A program made the position numbers and the translations under genes. This document shows, one piece after another, positions 1-7,581 of a stretch of DNA of 13,525 nucleotides (position 1 is its first letter; every line of letters begins with the position of its first letter). The notes beneath the pieces were generated by a model. The model saw only the letters and a list, made by a program, of their open reading frames with translations, was not told where the DNA came from and searched no databases. Source of the stretch: an uncultured Roseburia sp. (lineage in GTDB: Bacteria > Bacillota > Clostridia > Lachnospirales > Lachnospiraceae); contig CAKRDK010000036.1 in assembly GCA_934309475.1 (NCBI GenBank), positions 1 through 13,525 on the forward strand, given 5' to 3'.

Positions 1-297
1 ATCGAACTGTTAAAGGGTGAGAAGGATCTCAATACCCTGGCAGTTGAAAATAATATTCAGCCAAATCTGCTCCGAAATTGGAAGAACGAATTCCTTGACA
101 ATGCGTCAGTCGTATTTGACGACAAGCGTGAGGAAAATCTTAAAGAAAAGCTTGCCGAAGAGCGCAAGGAAAAATCGGAGTATGCCAAAAAGGTCGGTCA
201 GTTAACCATGCAGGTTGACTGGCTCAAAAAAAAATCTGAAGAAATTTGCAGACCTGACTACGAGAGTAAATTTAGTCCAAAACCTTTTGACGACTAA
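1..297 (+). CDS. IS3-family transposase OrfA, C-terminal part (5' end outside window)
   Basis: Frame 1 is open from base 1 to TAA at 295-297, giving 98 residues. The first part fits the helix-turn-helix region of IS3 OrfA (residues 1-34, with NLLRNWKNEFL as the recognition-helix side). A charged, probably coiled-coil stretch follows (KREENLKEKLAEERKEKSEY) and then the family-typical QLTMQVDWLKKKSEE segment. OrfA proteins of this type are a little over 100 residues, so only the first few codons are likely missing. In its family OrfA binds the terminal repeats and partners OrfB. With OrfB broken, it is probably non-functional here. A run of nine A residues (226-234) lies in the LKKKS codons, where IS3 elements usually place their frameshift signal. 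Confidence 0.75.
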   Translation: MELLKGEKDLNTLAVENNIQPNLLRNWKNEFLDNASVVFDDKREENLKEKLAEERKEKSEYAKKVGQLTMQVDWLKKKSEEICRPDYESKFSPKPFDD

Positions 298-540
298 GGA
301 ATTACCCGTTTCTGTCGGAGCAAAGCTGCTTGATATCAACCGTACAAGCATTTACTACAAGGGGACGCCTGTATCAGAAACCGAACTTGCCTGCAAAGAG
401 ATTATTGATCATCTTCATACCGATAACCCGGCATGGGGTGCAAGACAGATGTCCGCACAGCTGAAAGCACGTGGTTATCATGTCGGTCGACGCAAGACCA
501 GACGTTACATGAATGAAATGGATATTTATCCAATCTATCT
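1..540 (+). mobile_element. Truncated IS3-family insertion sequence relic
   Basis: The stretch carries the end of an IS3-type OrfA followed by the first part of OrfB, in the usual order on one strand. The upstream end is cut by the window edge. Recognisable OrfB similarity stops abruptly around 537-540, where the sequence becomes AT-rich and non-coding. The DDE catalytic core of OrfB, which would follow, is missing, so the element cannot encode its own transposase. No right terminal inverted repeat could be recognised. The relic ends about 190 bases before the promoter of the sulfate operon. The right boundary is a judgement from loss of protein similarity and is approximate. Confidence 0.8.
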
Positions 541-562
541 ATTTGCTATTTGCCTTTGTTAG
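215..562 (+). pseudogene. IS3-family transposase OrfB, N-terminal fragment
   Basis: Frame 2 is open from about 215 (TTG; the real start may be later, near 269) to TAG at 560-562, giving at most 115 residues. The protein has the usual OrfB N-terminal region: ELPVSVGAKLLDINRTSIYY (helix-turn-helix-like), then HLHTDNPAWGARQMSAQLKARG and RRKTRRYMNEMDIYPIY. In intact OrfB proteins (roughly 270-300 residues) the latter is followed by the integrase DDE core. Here similarity stops after IYPIY and the last residues (LFAICLC) look random, so the gene is truncated at about 537. It lies in the +1 frame relative to OrfA, not the usual -1. A -1 slip at the A9 tract would meet TGA at 237-239 at once. Confidence 0.7.
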
Positions 563-644
563 CAATAATCGTTTTGATTTTCAAATCTTTTCTTTCTTTT
601 TATTCATAATTTTTCTAATTTTTCCAGATAAACAGTGTAGAAGT

Positions 645-670
645 AATATAGAGTTGAATTTTGCTATATT
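645..670. repeat. AT-rich inverted repeat upstream of the sulfate operon
   Basis: AATATAG (645-651) and CTATATT (664-670) are perfect 7-bp arms separated by 12 bases, followed by more T residues. The position, about 60-80 bases before the operon's -35 element, suits a regulator site. An AT-only stem of this kind is too weak to call a terminator with confidence. The function is inference. Confidence 0.35.
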
Positions 671-678
671 TTTATCTA

Positions 679-695
679 TATAGGTATTTCCTATA
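679..695. promoter_or_regulatory. Candidate operator, possibly LysR-type, before the sulfate operon
   Basis: TATAGG (679-684) and CCTATA (690-695) form a perfect 6-bp inverted repeat around TATTT. The repeat contains the symmetric T-N11-A arrangement (T681, A693) typical of LysR-type regulator sites. Its centre lies about 77 bases before the predicted transcription start, a usual place for an activator of this family. CysB, CysL and CmbR, which control sulfate assimilation in other bacteria, are LysR-type. No regulator gene is in the window, so the link is inference. Confidence 0.35.
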
Positions 696-728
696 ACTGG
701 TAAAAGGATTCTTATACAATAAACATAC

Positions 729-757
729 TTTACAAATAGGTTTGTGGGGAATATAAT
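729..757 (+). promoter_or_regulatory. Sigma-A promoter of the sulfate assimilation operon
   Basis: TTTACA (729-734) and TATAAT (752-757) are separated by 17 bases, giving one mismatch to the -35 consensus and a perfect -10. Transcription would start near 764, leaving a leader of about 33 bases before sbp, too short for a riboswitch. This is the only strong promoter seen before the operon. Confidence 0.75.
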
Positions 758-796
758 AACAAAAAAGAAAAACATAGAGTTTAGAAAGGGTAGGGA

Positions 797-1840
797 ATGG
801 ATATGACAAAGAGATTTTGTGCAACAGTTACAGCGTTACTTTTAACAGCAGGTATGGCAGGAGTCATGTCAGGTTGTGGTACAGAGACAGAAGCATCACA
901 GATTGGCGAAGATACGGTTGTACTGACCAATGTATCCTATGATCCGACCAGAGAACTTTATGCGGAGTATAACGAATTATTTGAGAATTATTATAAAGAA
1001 ACCTATGGAAAAGATGTAAAAATCGTGCAGTCACACGGTGGCTCCGGCAGCCAGGCGCGTTCCGTTATCGAGGGTGCGGAAGCGGATGTTGTGACGCTGG
1101 CATTAGAAAACGACATTTCCCTATTAGAGAGAGCAGGGATGTTAGAGGAAGGCTGGCAGGATGAATTTCCGGACAGTTCGGCACCGTATACGTCGACCAT
1201 TGTTTTTCTCGTGAGAAGCGGGAATGAGAAAAACATTACAGACTGGGACGATTTGGTGAAAAAAGGTGTTGAAGTCATTACACCGGACCCGAAAAGCAGT
1301 GGCGGTGCATGCTGGAACTTTTTGGCAGCGTGGAATTATGCACAGAAGCAGTTTGACGGTGACGAGGAAAAGAGCAAAGAATTTGTGCAGGAATTATATG
1401 CAAACGTAATTGTCATGGATTCCGGGGCAAGAGGCGCCACAACTACTTTTGTAGAAAATGGACAGGGAGATGTCCTGATTGCATGGGAAAATGAAGCACT
1501 TACCGTATTAGACGAATATCCGGGAGAATATGAACTGGTGACACCGTCCAGCAGTATTCTGGCACAGCCTACGGTTGCGATTGTAGATGAAAATGCTGAC
1601 AAGGACGGCACACAGGAAATCAGCAGAGAATACTTAAATTACCTCTATTCAGACGAAGCACAGAACATCATTGCAGAGAATGGTTATCGTCCTTCCAATG
1701 AGACGATTTTACAGAATTACGGAGACAAATTTGATTTGAATGTGGAACTTTGCACCATCGATGATTTCGGTGGCTGGGCGGCAGCGTATGAGAAGTTCTT
1801 TTTAGACGGAGGCATTTTCGATGAAATCTACGAGCAGTAA
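797..1840 (+). CDS. sbp: Sulfate/thiosulfate-binding lipoprotein of ABC transporter
   Basis: The product is the extracellular solute-binding component that captures sulfate (or thiosulfate) and delivers it to CysTW. The protein is 347 residues. It has a basic N-terminus, a hydrophobic segment (residues 10-24) and a lipobox-like VMSGC with Cys27 as the predicted lipid-anchored residue. The family signatures are clear: VSYDPTRE (47-54), HGGSGSQAR (80-88) and PDPKSSGGACWNF (164-175). The length matches Sbp/CysP proteins of about 330-350 residues. The purine-rich AGAAAGGG (783-790) lies 6 bases before ATG 797; a second ATG at 803 with AGGG (792-795) upstream is also possible and removes only two residues. 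It is the first gene of the operon and overlaps cysT by 20 bases. Confidence 0.93.
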   Translation: MDMTKRFCATVTALLLTAGMAGVMSGCGTETEASQIGEDTVVLTNVSYDPTRELYAEYNELFENYYKETYGKDVKIVQSHGGSGSQARSVIEGAEADVVTLALENDISLLERAGMLEEGWQDEFPDSSAPYTSTIVFLVRSGNEKNITDWDDLVKKGVEVITPDPKSSGGACWNFLAAWNYAQKQFDGDEEKSKEFVQELYANVIVMDSGARGATTTFVENGQGDVLIAWENEALTVLDEYPGEYELVTPSSSILAQPTVAIVDENADKDGTQEISREYLNYLYSDEAQNIIAENGYRPSNETILQNYGDKFDLNVELCTIDDFGGWAAAYEKFFLDGGIFDEIYEQ

Positions 1841-2657
1841 AAGAGTGATTCCGGGATTTGGCCTGACGATGGGCATTACATTGACTTTCTTGTCCCTGCT
1901 GGTGCTGATTCCACTCGCTTCTGTTTTGGCATCGTCGCTGACACTTGGCTGGAGCGAATTCTGGGAATTAATCAGTGCAAAAGTGGTGCGAAATGCATTT
2001 TTTACAAGCATCGGATGCTCGTTTCTGGCGGCATGTATCAATTCTGTTTTTGGAATTCTTTTAGCATGGGTGCTGGTGCGGTATGAATTTCCGGGCAAGC
2101 GCCTGATGGATGGCTTGATTGAACTTCCATTTGCATTGCCAACGGCAGTTGCAGGTATTACGCTTTCTAAAATGTATTCGGAGACCGGAATCATAGGAAA
2201 ACCGTTAGCGGCACTTGGCATCAAAGTATCCTATACGAAAACGGGAATTGTGATGGCACTTGTATTTGTCGGCATTCCATTTGTAGTTAGAACGGTTCAG
2301 CCAGTCCTCGAAAAACTGGACGGACAATACGAGGAAGCTGCCTATATGCTTGGAGCAAGCAGGAGACGGACTTTTTTGAAGGTGATTCTTCCGGAATTAC
2401 GACCGGCATTATTGACCGGATTCGGGCTTGCATTTGCAAGAGGAATCGGAGAGTACGGAAGTGTTATATACATTTCGGGAAACAGTGCAAAACATCATAC
2501 GCAGGTCATTTCCTATGTGATTATGCAGAAATTAAACTATATTGATTATGAATCCGCGACCGCAATCGCACTTGTGATGTTGTTGATTTCCTTCTTTTTA
2601 CTGCTGGTCATCAATATCATCCAGGTAAAACAGTCTAAGCGGACGAACATGTGTTAG
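1821..2657 (+). CDS. cysT: Sulfate ABC transporter permease CysT
   Basis: CysT is one of the two membrane subunits of the sulfate importer, pairing with CysW and coupled to the ATPase CysA. The 278-residue protein has about six hydrophobic segments (roughly 15-39, 58-86, 99-116, 142-160, 195-219, 246-268). It carries the EAA loop that docks with the ATPase (EEAAYMLGASRRRTFLKVILP, about residues 171-191). The family-typical ELPFALPTAVAGI lies at 101-113 and GIGEYGSV at 208-215. Length agrees with CysT/CysU proteins (about 275 residues). The ATG at 1821 is set by GGAGG at 1808-1812, 8 bases upstream, inside the end of sbp. The 20-base overlap suggests translational coupling. Confidence 0.93.
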   Translation: MKSTSSKRVIPGFGLTMGITLTFLSLLVLIPLASVLASSLTLGWSEFWELISAKVVRNAFFTSIGCSFLAACINSVFGILLAWVLVRYEFPGKRLMDGLIELPFALPTAVAGITLSKMYSETGIIGKPLAALGIKVSYTKTGIVMALVFVGIPFVVRTVQPVLEKLDGQYEEAAYMLGASRRRTFLKVILPELRPALLTGFGLAFARGIGEYGSVIYISGNSAKHHTQVISYVIMQKLNYIDYESATAIALVMLLISFFLLLVINIIQVKQSKRTNMC

Positions 2658-2704
2658 CACAGTAAAACAATGACAGACCAAATATGACGGAAAGGATTGT
2701 CAGT

Positions 2705-3535
2705 ATGAGAGAAGAAAATAAAACAGTAAAACGAATTTTAATCACAATCAGTGTTCTTTTTCTGGGATTTATGCTGGTACTTCCGCTTGTGTCGATTGTT
2801 GTAAATTCCCTGAAGGAAGGATTTGCTTTTTATATTCAGGCACTCTCTTCGGAGTATGTATTATCTGCTTTGAAAGTGACTCTGATAGCGACGGGGATTG
2901 CGCTTGTGGTCAACACAATTTTCGGTGTGGCGGCATCGTGGCTTTTGACAAAGTTTTCGTTTCGCGGAAAACAGATTCTTGCCACAATAATCGACATTCC
3001 GTTTTCCATTTCGCCTGTTATCGCCGGACTCGCATTTCTGATGACATTTGGCAGATTAGGATGGGCGCATCCTTATATAGAAGCAGTCAATACATGGCTT
3101 GGCACAGATATTAAGATTGTGTTTGCACTTCCGGGCGTGGTGCTGGCAACCATTTTTGTGACATTTCCATTTGTCTCAAGGGAGATTATTCCGGTCTTAA
3201 ATGGACAGGGAAAAGACGAAGAGGAAGCGGCGGCACTTATGGGAGCAAATGGGTTTCATATTTTCTGGAAAATCACATTTCCACAGATGAAATGGGCACT
3301 GCTTTACGGCGTGATTCTTTGTACGGCGAGAGCGCTTGGCGAATTCGGAGCGGTGAATGCATTATCTAAGACGAGAGGGGTCACGTTTACATTACCGCTA
3401 GAGATTGATGCACTTTATCTGGATGGTTCCGCAGATTCCATTACAGCAGCTTTTGCAGCATCATCACTGCTTGTTATAATTGCAATTGTAGTCTTAATTA
3501 TCCGGAATCTGGTCGAACATAAGGCAAAAAAATAG
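2705..3535 (+). CDS. cysW: Sulfate ABC transporter permease CysW
   Basis: CysW is the second membrane subunit of the sulfate importer. From ATG 2705 the protein is 276 residues. This start is preferred over ATG 2684 because GGAAAGGA (2689-2696) lies 8 bases before it, whereas 2684 has no site. It shows about six membrane segments (first at about 10-33). The EAA loop is at about 172-193 (EEEAAALMGANGFHIFWKI, then TFP), with IDIPFSISPVIAGL at 96-109 and ALGEFGAV at 210-217, all typical of CysW. The gap from cysT is 47 bases with no promoter or terminator, so the two are co-transcribed. CysT and CysW resemble each other in layout, as expected of paired permeases. Confidence 0.92.
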   Translation: MREENKTVKRILITISVLFLGFMLVLPLVSIVVNSLKEGFAFYIQALSSEYVLSALKVTLIATGIALVVNTIFGVAASWLLTKFSFRGKQILATIIDIPFSISPVIAGLAFLMTFGRLGWAHPYIEAVNTWLGTDIKIVFALPGVVLATIFVTFPFVSREIIPVLNGQGKDEEEAAALMGANGFHIFWKITFPQMKWALLYGVILCTARALGEFGAVNALSKTRGVTFTLPLEIDALYLDGSADSITAAFAASSLLVIIAIVVLIIRNLVEHKAKK

Positions 3536-3568
3536 TATATGAGATGGGGAAAAGGAAGGGCAGCGATT

Positions 3569-4633
3569 ATGTACGTGGAATTAAAAAATATCAATAAAAC
3601 ATATGGCAATTATCAGGCATCGCAGGACATTAACCTGGGCGTGGAGAAGGGAAAATTAGTTGCCCTCTTAGGACCGAGCGGAAGTGGAAAAACAACGATT
3701 CTTCGCATGCTTGCAGGGCTTGAGACACCGGATTCGGGTGATATTATCATCGACGGAAAAAGAGTCAATGACATTCCGGCAGCACAGCGCGGAATCGGGT
3801 TTGTTTTCCAAAATTATGCACTGTTCCGTTACATGACGGTCTTTGACAACATTGCCTTCGGATTAGAAGTGCAGAAAGTGCCGAAAGCCCAGATAAAAGA
3901 GCGTGTGATGGAACTTGTGGAACTGATTGGTTTGAAAGGGTTAGAACGCCGTTATCCAAACCAGCTTTCCGGCGGACAGAGACAGAGAGTTGCCTTTGCG
4001 AGGGCACTTGCGCCGAATCCGCAGCTTCTTTTGCTCGATGAACCATTTGCGGCGATTGATGCAAAAGTGCGGACGGAGCTGCGAAGCTGGCTTCGTGAAA
4101 TGATTCACAAAGTTGGAATCACGAGCATCTTTGTGACACACGATCAGGACGAAGCGGTTGAGGTTTCCGATGAAATTATTGTGACTAATAAAGGGCGTAT
4201 CGAACAAATCGGAACGCCGTTAGAAATCTATAAAAACCCGCAGACGCCTTTTGTGGCAACGTTTATCGGAGAGGCGGAACGCATCACGGAGTACCGGAAA
4301 CTGCGTGGATTTGAAGATTCTGATTATGAGGGCGCCATTTTAAGACCGGAATTTGTGGAAGCATTTAAAAGTGACAATGATAAATTCAAAAATATTATTG
4401 ACTATTCGGAGGAGGGAACGATTACAGACATAGCATTTCGCGGTAATTGTTTAGAACTCACCTTAGATGTCAAAGGAATTCCGCTGGTAACACGCCGTTC
4501 CTTAGAGCGCCGTCCGGTGGAAATAGGAGAGAAAATGAATGTAGTTGTATATCGTATGTACGCTTACGATAACGACAAGGCATATCTTTTGGAAAATTCC
4601 GAACTAGAGGGAAAAAATCTTGTGACATTATAG
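3569..4633 (+). CDS. cysA: Sulfate ABC transporter ATP-binding protein CysA
   Basis: CysA is the cytoplasmic ATPase that powers sulfate import through CysTW. From ATG 3569 it has 354 residues. AAAGGAAGGG (3551-3560) lies just upstream, so this start is preferred over the in-frame ATG at 3539. All ABC motifs are present: Walker A GPSGSGKTT (35-43), Q-loop Gln81 in FVFQNYALF, signature LSGGQ (133-137), Walker B LLLLDEP (153-159) and switch His191 in FVTHDQDEA. Residues from about 235 onward form the C-terminal extension seen in CysA-type ATPases (TOBE-like), ending in GEKMNVVVYRMYAY and a short tail. The gap from cysW is 33 bases and aprA follows after 20 bases. Assignment to sulfate rather than another anion rests on the operon. 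Confidence 0.93.
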   Translation: MYVELKNINKTYGNYQASQDINLGVEKGKLVALLGPSGSGKTTILRMLAGLETPDSGDIIIDGKRVNDIPAAQRGIGFVFQNYALFRYMTVFDNIAFGLEVQKVPKAQIKERVMELVELIGLKGLERRYPNQLSGGQRQRVAFARALAPNPQLLLLDEPFAAIDAKVRTELRSWLREMIHKVGITSIFVTHDQDEAVEVSDEIIVTNKGRIEQIGTPLEIYKNPQTPFVATFIGEAERITEYRKLRGFEDSDYEGAILRPEFVEAFKSDNDKFKNIIDYSEEGTITDIAFRGNCLELTLDVKGIPLVTRRSLERRPVEIGEKMNVVVYRMYAYDNDKAYLLENSELEGKNLVTL

Positions 4634-4653
4634 CAGGAAGAGAGGTTAGAAAC

Positions 4654-6363
4654 TTGAAACAGCATTTAGAAATCGAACACAAAAAAACAGATGTATTAAT
4701 TATTGGTGGCGGAACTGCGGGATGTTACGCAGCACTCACATTAAGCCGTAATTCCAATCTCTCCGTCCTTGTTGCAGAGAAGGCAAATATCAAACGAAGC
4801 GGCTGCCTTGCCGCCGGGGTGAATGCCATCAATGCCTATATTGTCAAGGGACGCACGCCGCAGGATTATGTGGATTATGCGACAAAAGATGCAAACGGCA
4901 TTGTGCGGAAGGATCTGCTTCTTTCCGCGGCAGAACGGTTTAACGATGTGACCGCAGACATGGAACAATTAGGGCTTGTCATTTTAAAAGATAAAGACGG
5001 CAATTATGTGGCAAGAGGAAACCGCAACATCAAGATAAACGGAGAAAATTTTAAACCGATTCTTGCAGATGCTGTCAACAAGGCTGAGCGTGTCAGCGTT
5101 TTAAACCACGTCAATCTCACAGATTTACTGGTAGAAAACGGTCAGGTTTATGGGGCTGTCGGTTTTTCCATCCGGGAGGAAAAAGCATATGTCATTCATG
5201 CAAAAAGTGTATTGATTGCAACCGGGGGAGCGGCAGGACTTTACAAGCCAAACAATCCGGGATTTTCCCGCCATAAAATGTGGTATCCGCCGTTTAACAC
5301 CGGAGCAGGATATGCAATGGGAATCCGTGCAGGCGCCGAGATGACGTCCTTTGAGATGCGTTTTATCGCACTGCGCTGTAAAGATACGATTGCACCGACC
5401 GGAACGATTGCGCAGGGAGTTGGCGCAAAACAGGTCAATGCGCGCGGGGAGATTTACGAAAACCATTACGGAATCACCACCAGCGAGCGTGTCTATGGAA
5501 CCGTCCGGGAAAATCAGCTTGGAAATGGGCCATGTTATTTAAAGACAAGCGTCATTACAAAAGAACAGGACGAAGATTTAAGGAAAGCCTACCTCAATAT
5601 GGCACCGAGCCAGACTTTAAAATGGGTTGAGAGTGGGAAAAATCCGAGTGAGCAGGACGTTGAAATCGAAGGAACAGAACCTTACATCGTCGGTGGTCAT
5701 ACGGCAAGCGGTTTCTGGGTCAATACCCACCGGGAGACAACGGTTCACCACCTCTATGCGGCAGGAGATGTGGCAGGAGGATGTCCGCAGAAATATGTGA
5801 CGGGGGCACTTGCAGAGGGCGAGATTGCGGCACTCGATATTGTGAAAAAATTATCAGACACAGCATCGGAGGAGCCGGAAAGCTCAGCAAAAGAAGCGTT
5901 AGAATCCCAGGCAGATGCGATTTTAGCGGAGTATGAGAGCATTTTATCCCGCGAGACGGCGCCATTTTCCATTGAGGAGCTGGAAGAGGGCATGCAGAAA
6001 GTCATGGATGAATATGCCGGCGGTATCAAATGTAATTATCAGTTCAACGAAGGACAGCTTGCCCTGGCAAAAGAAAAAATCGCACAGCTTTCCGCGCTGG
6101 CAGAACAGGTGCAGGCGGAGGATATGCATGAGCTGATGTTTGCCTATGAATTGAAGGAACGTCTTCTGGTATGCCAGGCACTGATTGAGCACCTGCGAAG
6201 CAGAAAAGAGACGCGCTGGCATGCTTTCAATGAAAATCTGGATTATCCCGAACGGAATCCGGAATTTGAGAAATACGTGAATTCCAGATACACAAAAGAG
6301 CACACGTTTGAAATTCTTTTGCGGAATCTGGTAGAGGAGACAGCATATGAGCATACGAATTAA
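4654..6363 (+). CDS. aprA: Adenylylsulfate (APS) reductase, flavoprotein subunit AprA-like
   Basis: The predicted role is reduction of APS to sulfite and AMP in the cytoplasm, with FAD as cofactor and electrons from AprB. The protein has 569 residues, somewhat shorter than dissimilatory AprA (about 630-650). It shows an FAD-binding GGGTAG (18-23), RSGCLAAGVNAINAYI (48-63) matching the AprA RSG..QG.SAIN segment, and MWYPPFNTGAGYAMGIRAGAEM (from 209) with Arg236 in EMRF. GGHTASGFWV (347-356, His349 matching the AprA active-site histidine) and HLYAAGDVAGGCPQ close the flavin domain; the rest is the helical C-terminal domain. The start is TTG 4654, 8 bases after AGGAAGAGAGG (4635-4645), with no nearby in-frame ATG. 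It overlaps aprB by 17 bases. The fumarate reductase and L-aspartate oxidase families are related, but the motifs and neighbours fit AprA. Confidence 0.88.
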   Translation: MKQHLEIEHKKTDVLIIGGGTAGCYAALTLSRNSNLSVLVAEKANIKRSGCLAAGVNAINAYIVKGRTPQDYVDYATKDANGIVRKDLLLSAAERFNDVTADMEQLGLVILKDKDGNYVARGNRNIKINGENFKPILADAVNKAERVSVLNHVNLTDLLVENGQVYGAVGFSIREEKAYVIHAKSVLIATGGAAGLYKPNNPGFSRHKMWYPPFNTGAGYAMGIRAGAEMTSFEMRFIALRCKDTIAPTGTIAQGVGAKQVNARGEIYENHYGITTSERVYGTVRENQLGNGPCYLKTSVITKEQDEDLRKAYLNMAPSQTLKWVESGKNPSEQDVEIEGTEPYIVGGHTASGFWVNTHRETTVHHLYAAGDVAGGCPQKYVTGALAEGEIAALDIVKKLSDTASEEPESSAKEALESQADAILAEYESILSRETAPFSIEELEEGMQKVMDEYAGGIKCNYQFNEGQLALAKEKIAQLSALAEQVQAEDMHELMFAYELKERLLVCQALIEHLRSRKETRWHAFNENLDYPERNPEFEKYVNSRYTKEHTFEILLRNLVEETAYEHTN

Positions 6364-6658
6364 CAAAAAACAATGTATTGGATGCCAGAAATGTATGGAA
6401 GTGTGTCCGGGGAGCCTGATTACACTTGTAGATAAAAAGGCGTTTATGAAATATCCGAAGGACTGCTGGGGCTGCGTCTCCTGCGTCAAGGAATGTCCGG
6501 TTGAGGCGATTGAGTTTTTCTTAGGAGCCGACATTGGGGGAAATGGAAGTACAATGACGGTTGTAAATCAAGATGACAAAATCCTTTGGAAGATTCAAAA
6601 ATACGATGGCACCACAGAGGAAATCGAGATAAACCGCAAGAATGCGAACAAATATTAG
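6347..6658 (+). CDS. aprB: APS reductase iron-sulfur subunit AprB-like (short form)
   Basis: This 103-residue ferredoxin-type protein should pass electrons to the flavin of AprA. Two [4Fe-4S] motifs are seen: [12 protein letters not shown] (Cys10, 13, 16, 20) and [12 protein letters not shown] (Cys40, 43, 46, 50). Trp41 sits where dissimilatory AprB has the tryptophan that bridges cluster and FAD. Residues 58-98 ([14 protein letters not shown], then [10 protein letters not shown]) resemble the AprB beta-sheet segment. The C-terminal tail of about 45 residues that wraps around AprA in dissimilatory enzymes (AprB about 150 residues) is absent. The first cluster motif also lacks the insertion seen there. 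AGAGGAGA (6333-6340) lies 6 bases before ATG 6347, within the end of aprA. cysD follows after 20 bases. Confidence 0.87.
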   Translation: MSIRINKKQCIGCQKCMEVCPGSLITLVDKKAFMKYPKDCWGCVSCVKECPVEAIEFFLGADIGGNGSTMTVVNQDDKILWKIQKYDGTTEEIEINRKNANKY

Positions 6659-6678
6659 GAAAAGAGGAGAAGAAAAAT

Positions 6679-7581
6679 ATGAGTGAGTTATCCCATTTAG
6701 ATGAACTGGAAGCGGAGGCAATCTACATCATCCGTGAAGTTGCCGCAGAATGTGAGAAACCGGTAATGCTTTATTCCATTGGAAAAGACAGCTCGGTAAT
6801 GCTTCATCTTGCCATGAAAGCATTTTACCCGGAGAAGCCGCCTTTCCCATTTCTCCATGTCAACACCACATGGAAGTTTAAAGAAATGATTGAGTTCCGT
6901 GATAAGACGGCAAAAGAATTAGGCATTGAAATGTTAGAATACATCAACGAGGACGGCGTAAAGCGCGGCATTAATCCGTTTGACCACGGTGCAGCCTATA
7001 CCGACATCATGAAGACACAGGCCCTCAAACAGGCGTTGAACAAATATGGTTTCACGGCAGCTTTCGGAGGCGGCAGACGTGACGAAGAGAAGAGCCGTGC
7101 AAAAGAACGTATTTTTTCATTCCGAAATGAATCGCATGCGTGGGACCCGAAGAACCAGCGTCCGGAAATGTGGAAACTTTACAATACCGAGATTAACAAG
7201 GGCGAGAGCATCCGTGTTTTCCCAATTTCAAACTGGACAGAAAAAGACATTTGGCAGTACATCCAGCGTGAAAATATTCCGATTGTACCACTTTATTTTG
7301 CAGCGGAGCGCCCGATTGTTTACCGCGACGGCAATATCATTATGGTGGATGATGACCGTATGCGCTTAAATCCGGGAGAAGTGCCGGAGATGAAAAAAGT
7401 GCGTTTCCGTACGTTAGGCTGTTACCCACTGTCCGGCGGAATTCTTTCCGAAGCAGATACGTTAGATGAAATCATAGAGGAGACATTAAGTTCTGTCGAA
7501 TCGGAGAGAACGAGCCGTGTGATTGACAAAGACGGCGGTGCAGCCAGCATGGAGAAGAGAAAGAGAGAGGGGTATTTCTAA
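6679..7581 (+). CDS. cysD: Sulfate adenylyltransferase subunit 2 (ATP sulfurylase, CysD)
   Basis: CysD is the catalytic ATP pyrophosphatase-type subunit that forms APS and pyrophosphate from sulfate and ATP, working with the GTPase CysN. The protein has 300 residues, the usual size (about 300). The PP-loop is SIGKDSS (33-39) in [18 protein letters not shown]. Further family motifs are [11 protein letters not shown], the basic [20 protein letters not shown], and [18 protein letters not shown] 6679 has AGAGGAG (6663-6669) 9 bases upstream. Longer versions of the frame starting at 6586 run through the end of aprB and are not supported. Its stop TAA overlaps the cysN ATG by one base. Confidence 0.95.
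   Translation: MSELSHLDELEAEAIYIIREVAAECEKPVMLYSIGKDSSVMLHLAMKAFYPEKPPFPFLHVNTTWKFKEMIEFRDKTAKELGIEMLEYINEDGVKRGINPFDHGAAYTDIMKTQALKQALNKYGFTAAFGGGRRDEEKSRAKERIFSFRNESHAWDPKNQRPEMWKLYNTEINKGESIRVFPISNWTEKDIWQYIQRENIPIVPLYFAAERPIVYRDGNIIMVDDDRMRLNPGEVPEMKKVRFRTLGCYPLSGGILSEADTLDEIIEETLSSVESERTSRVIDKDGGAASMEKRKREGYF

Noticed and set aside
563..796. Riboswitch or T-box before the sulfate operon
   Set aside because: The predicted start near 764 leaves only about 33 leader bases, and no conserved SAM or T-box motifs are seen in the AT-rich region.
5944..6534. Long antisense open frame of 196 codons opposite aprA and aprB
   Set aside because: It is a shadow of the coding strand: aprA and aprB have clear family motifs, and the antisense product shows none.
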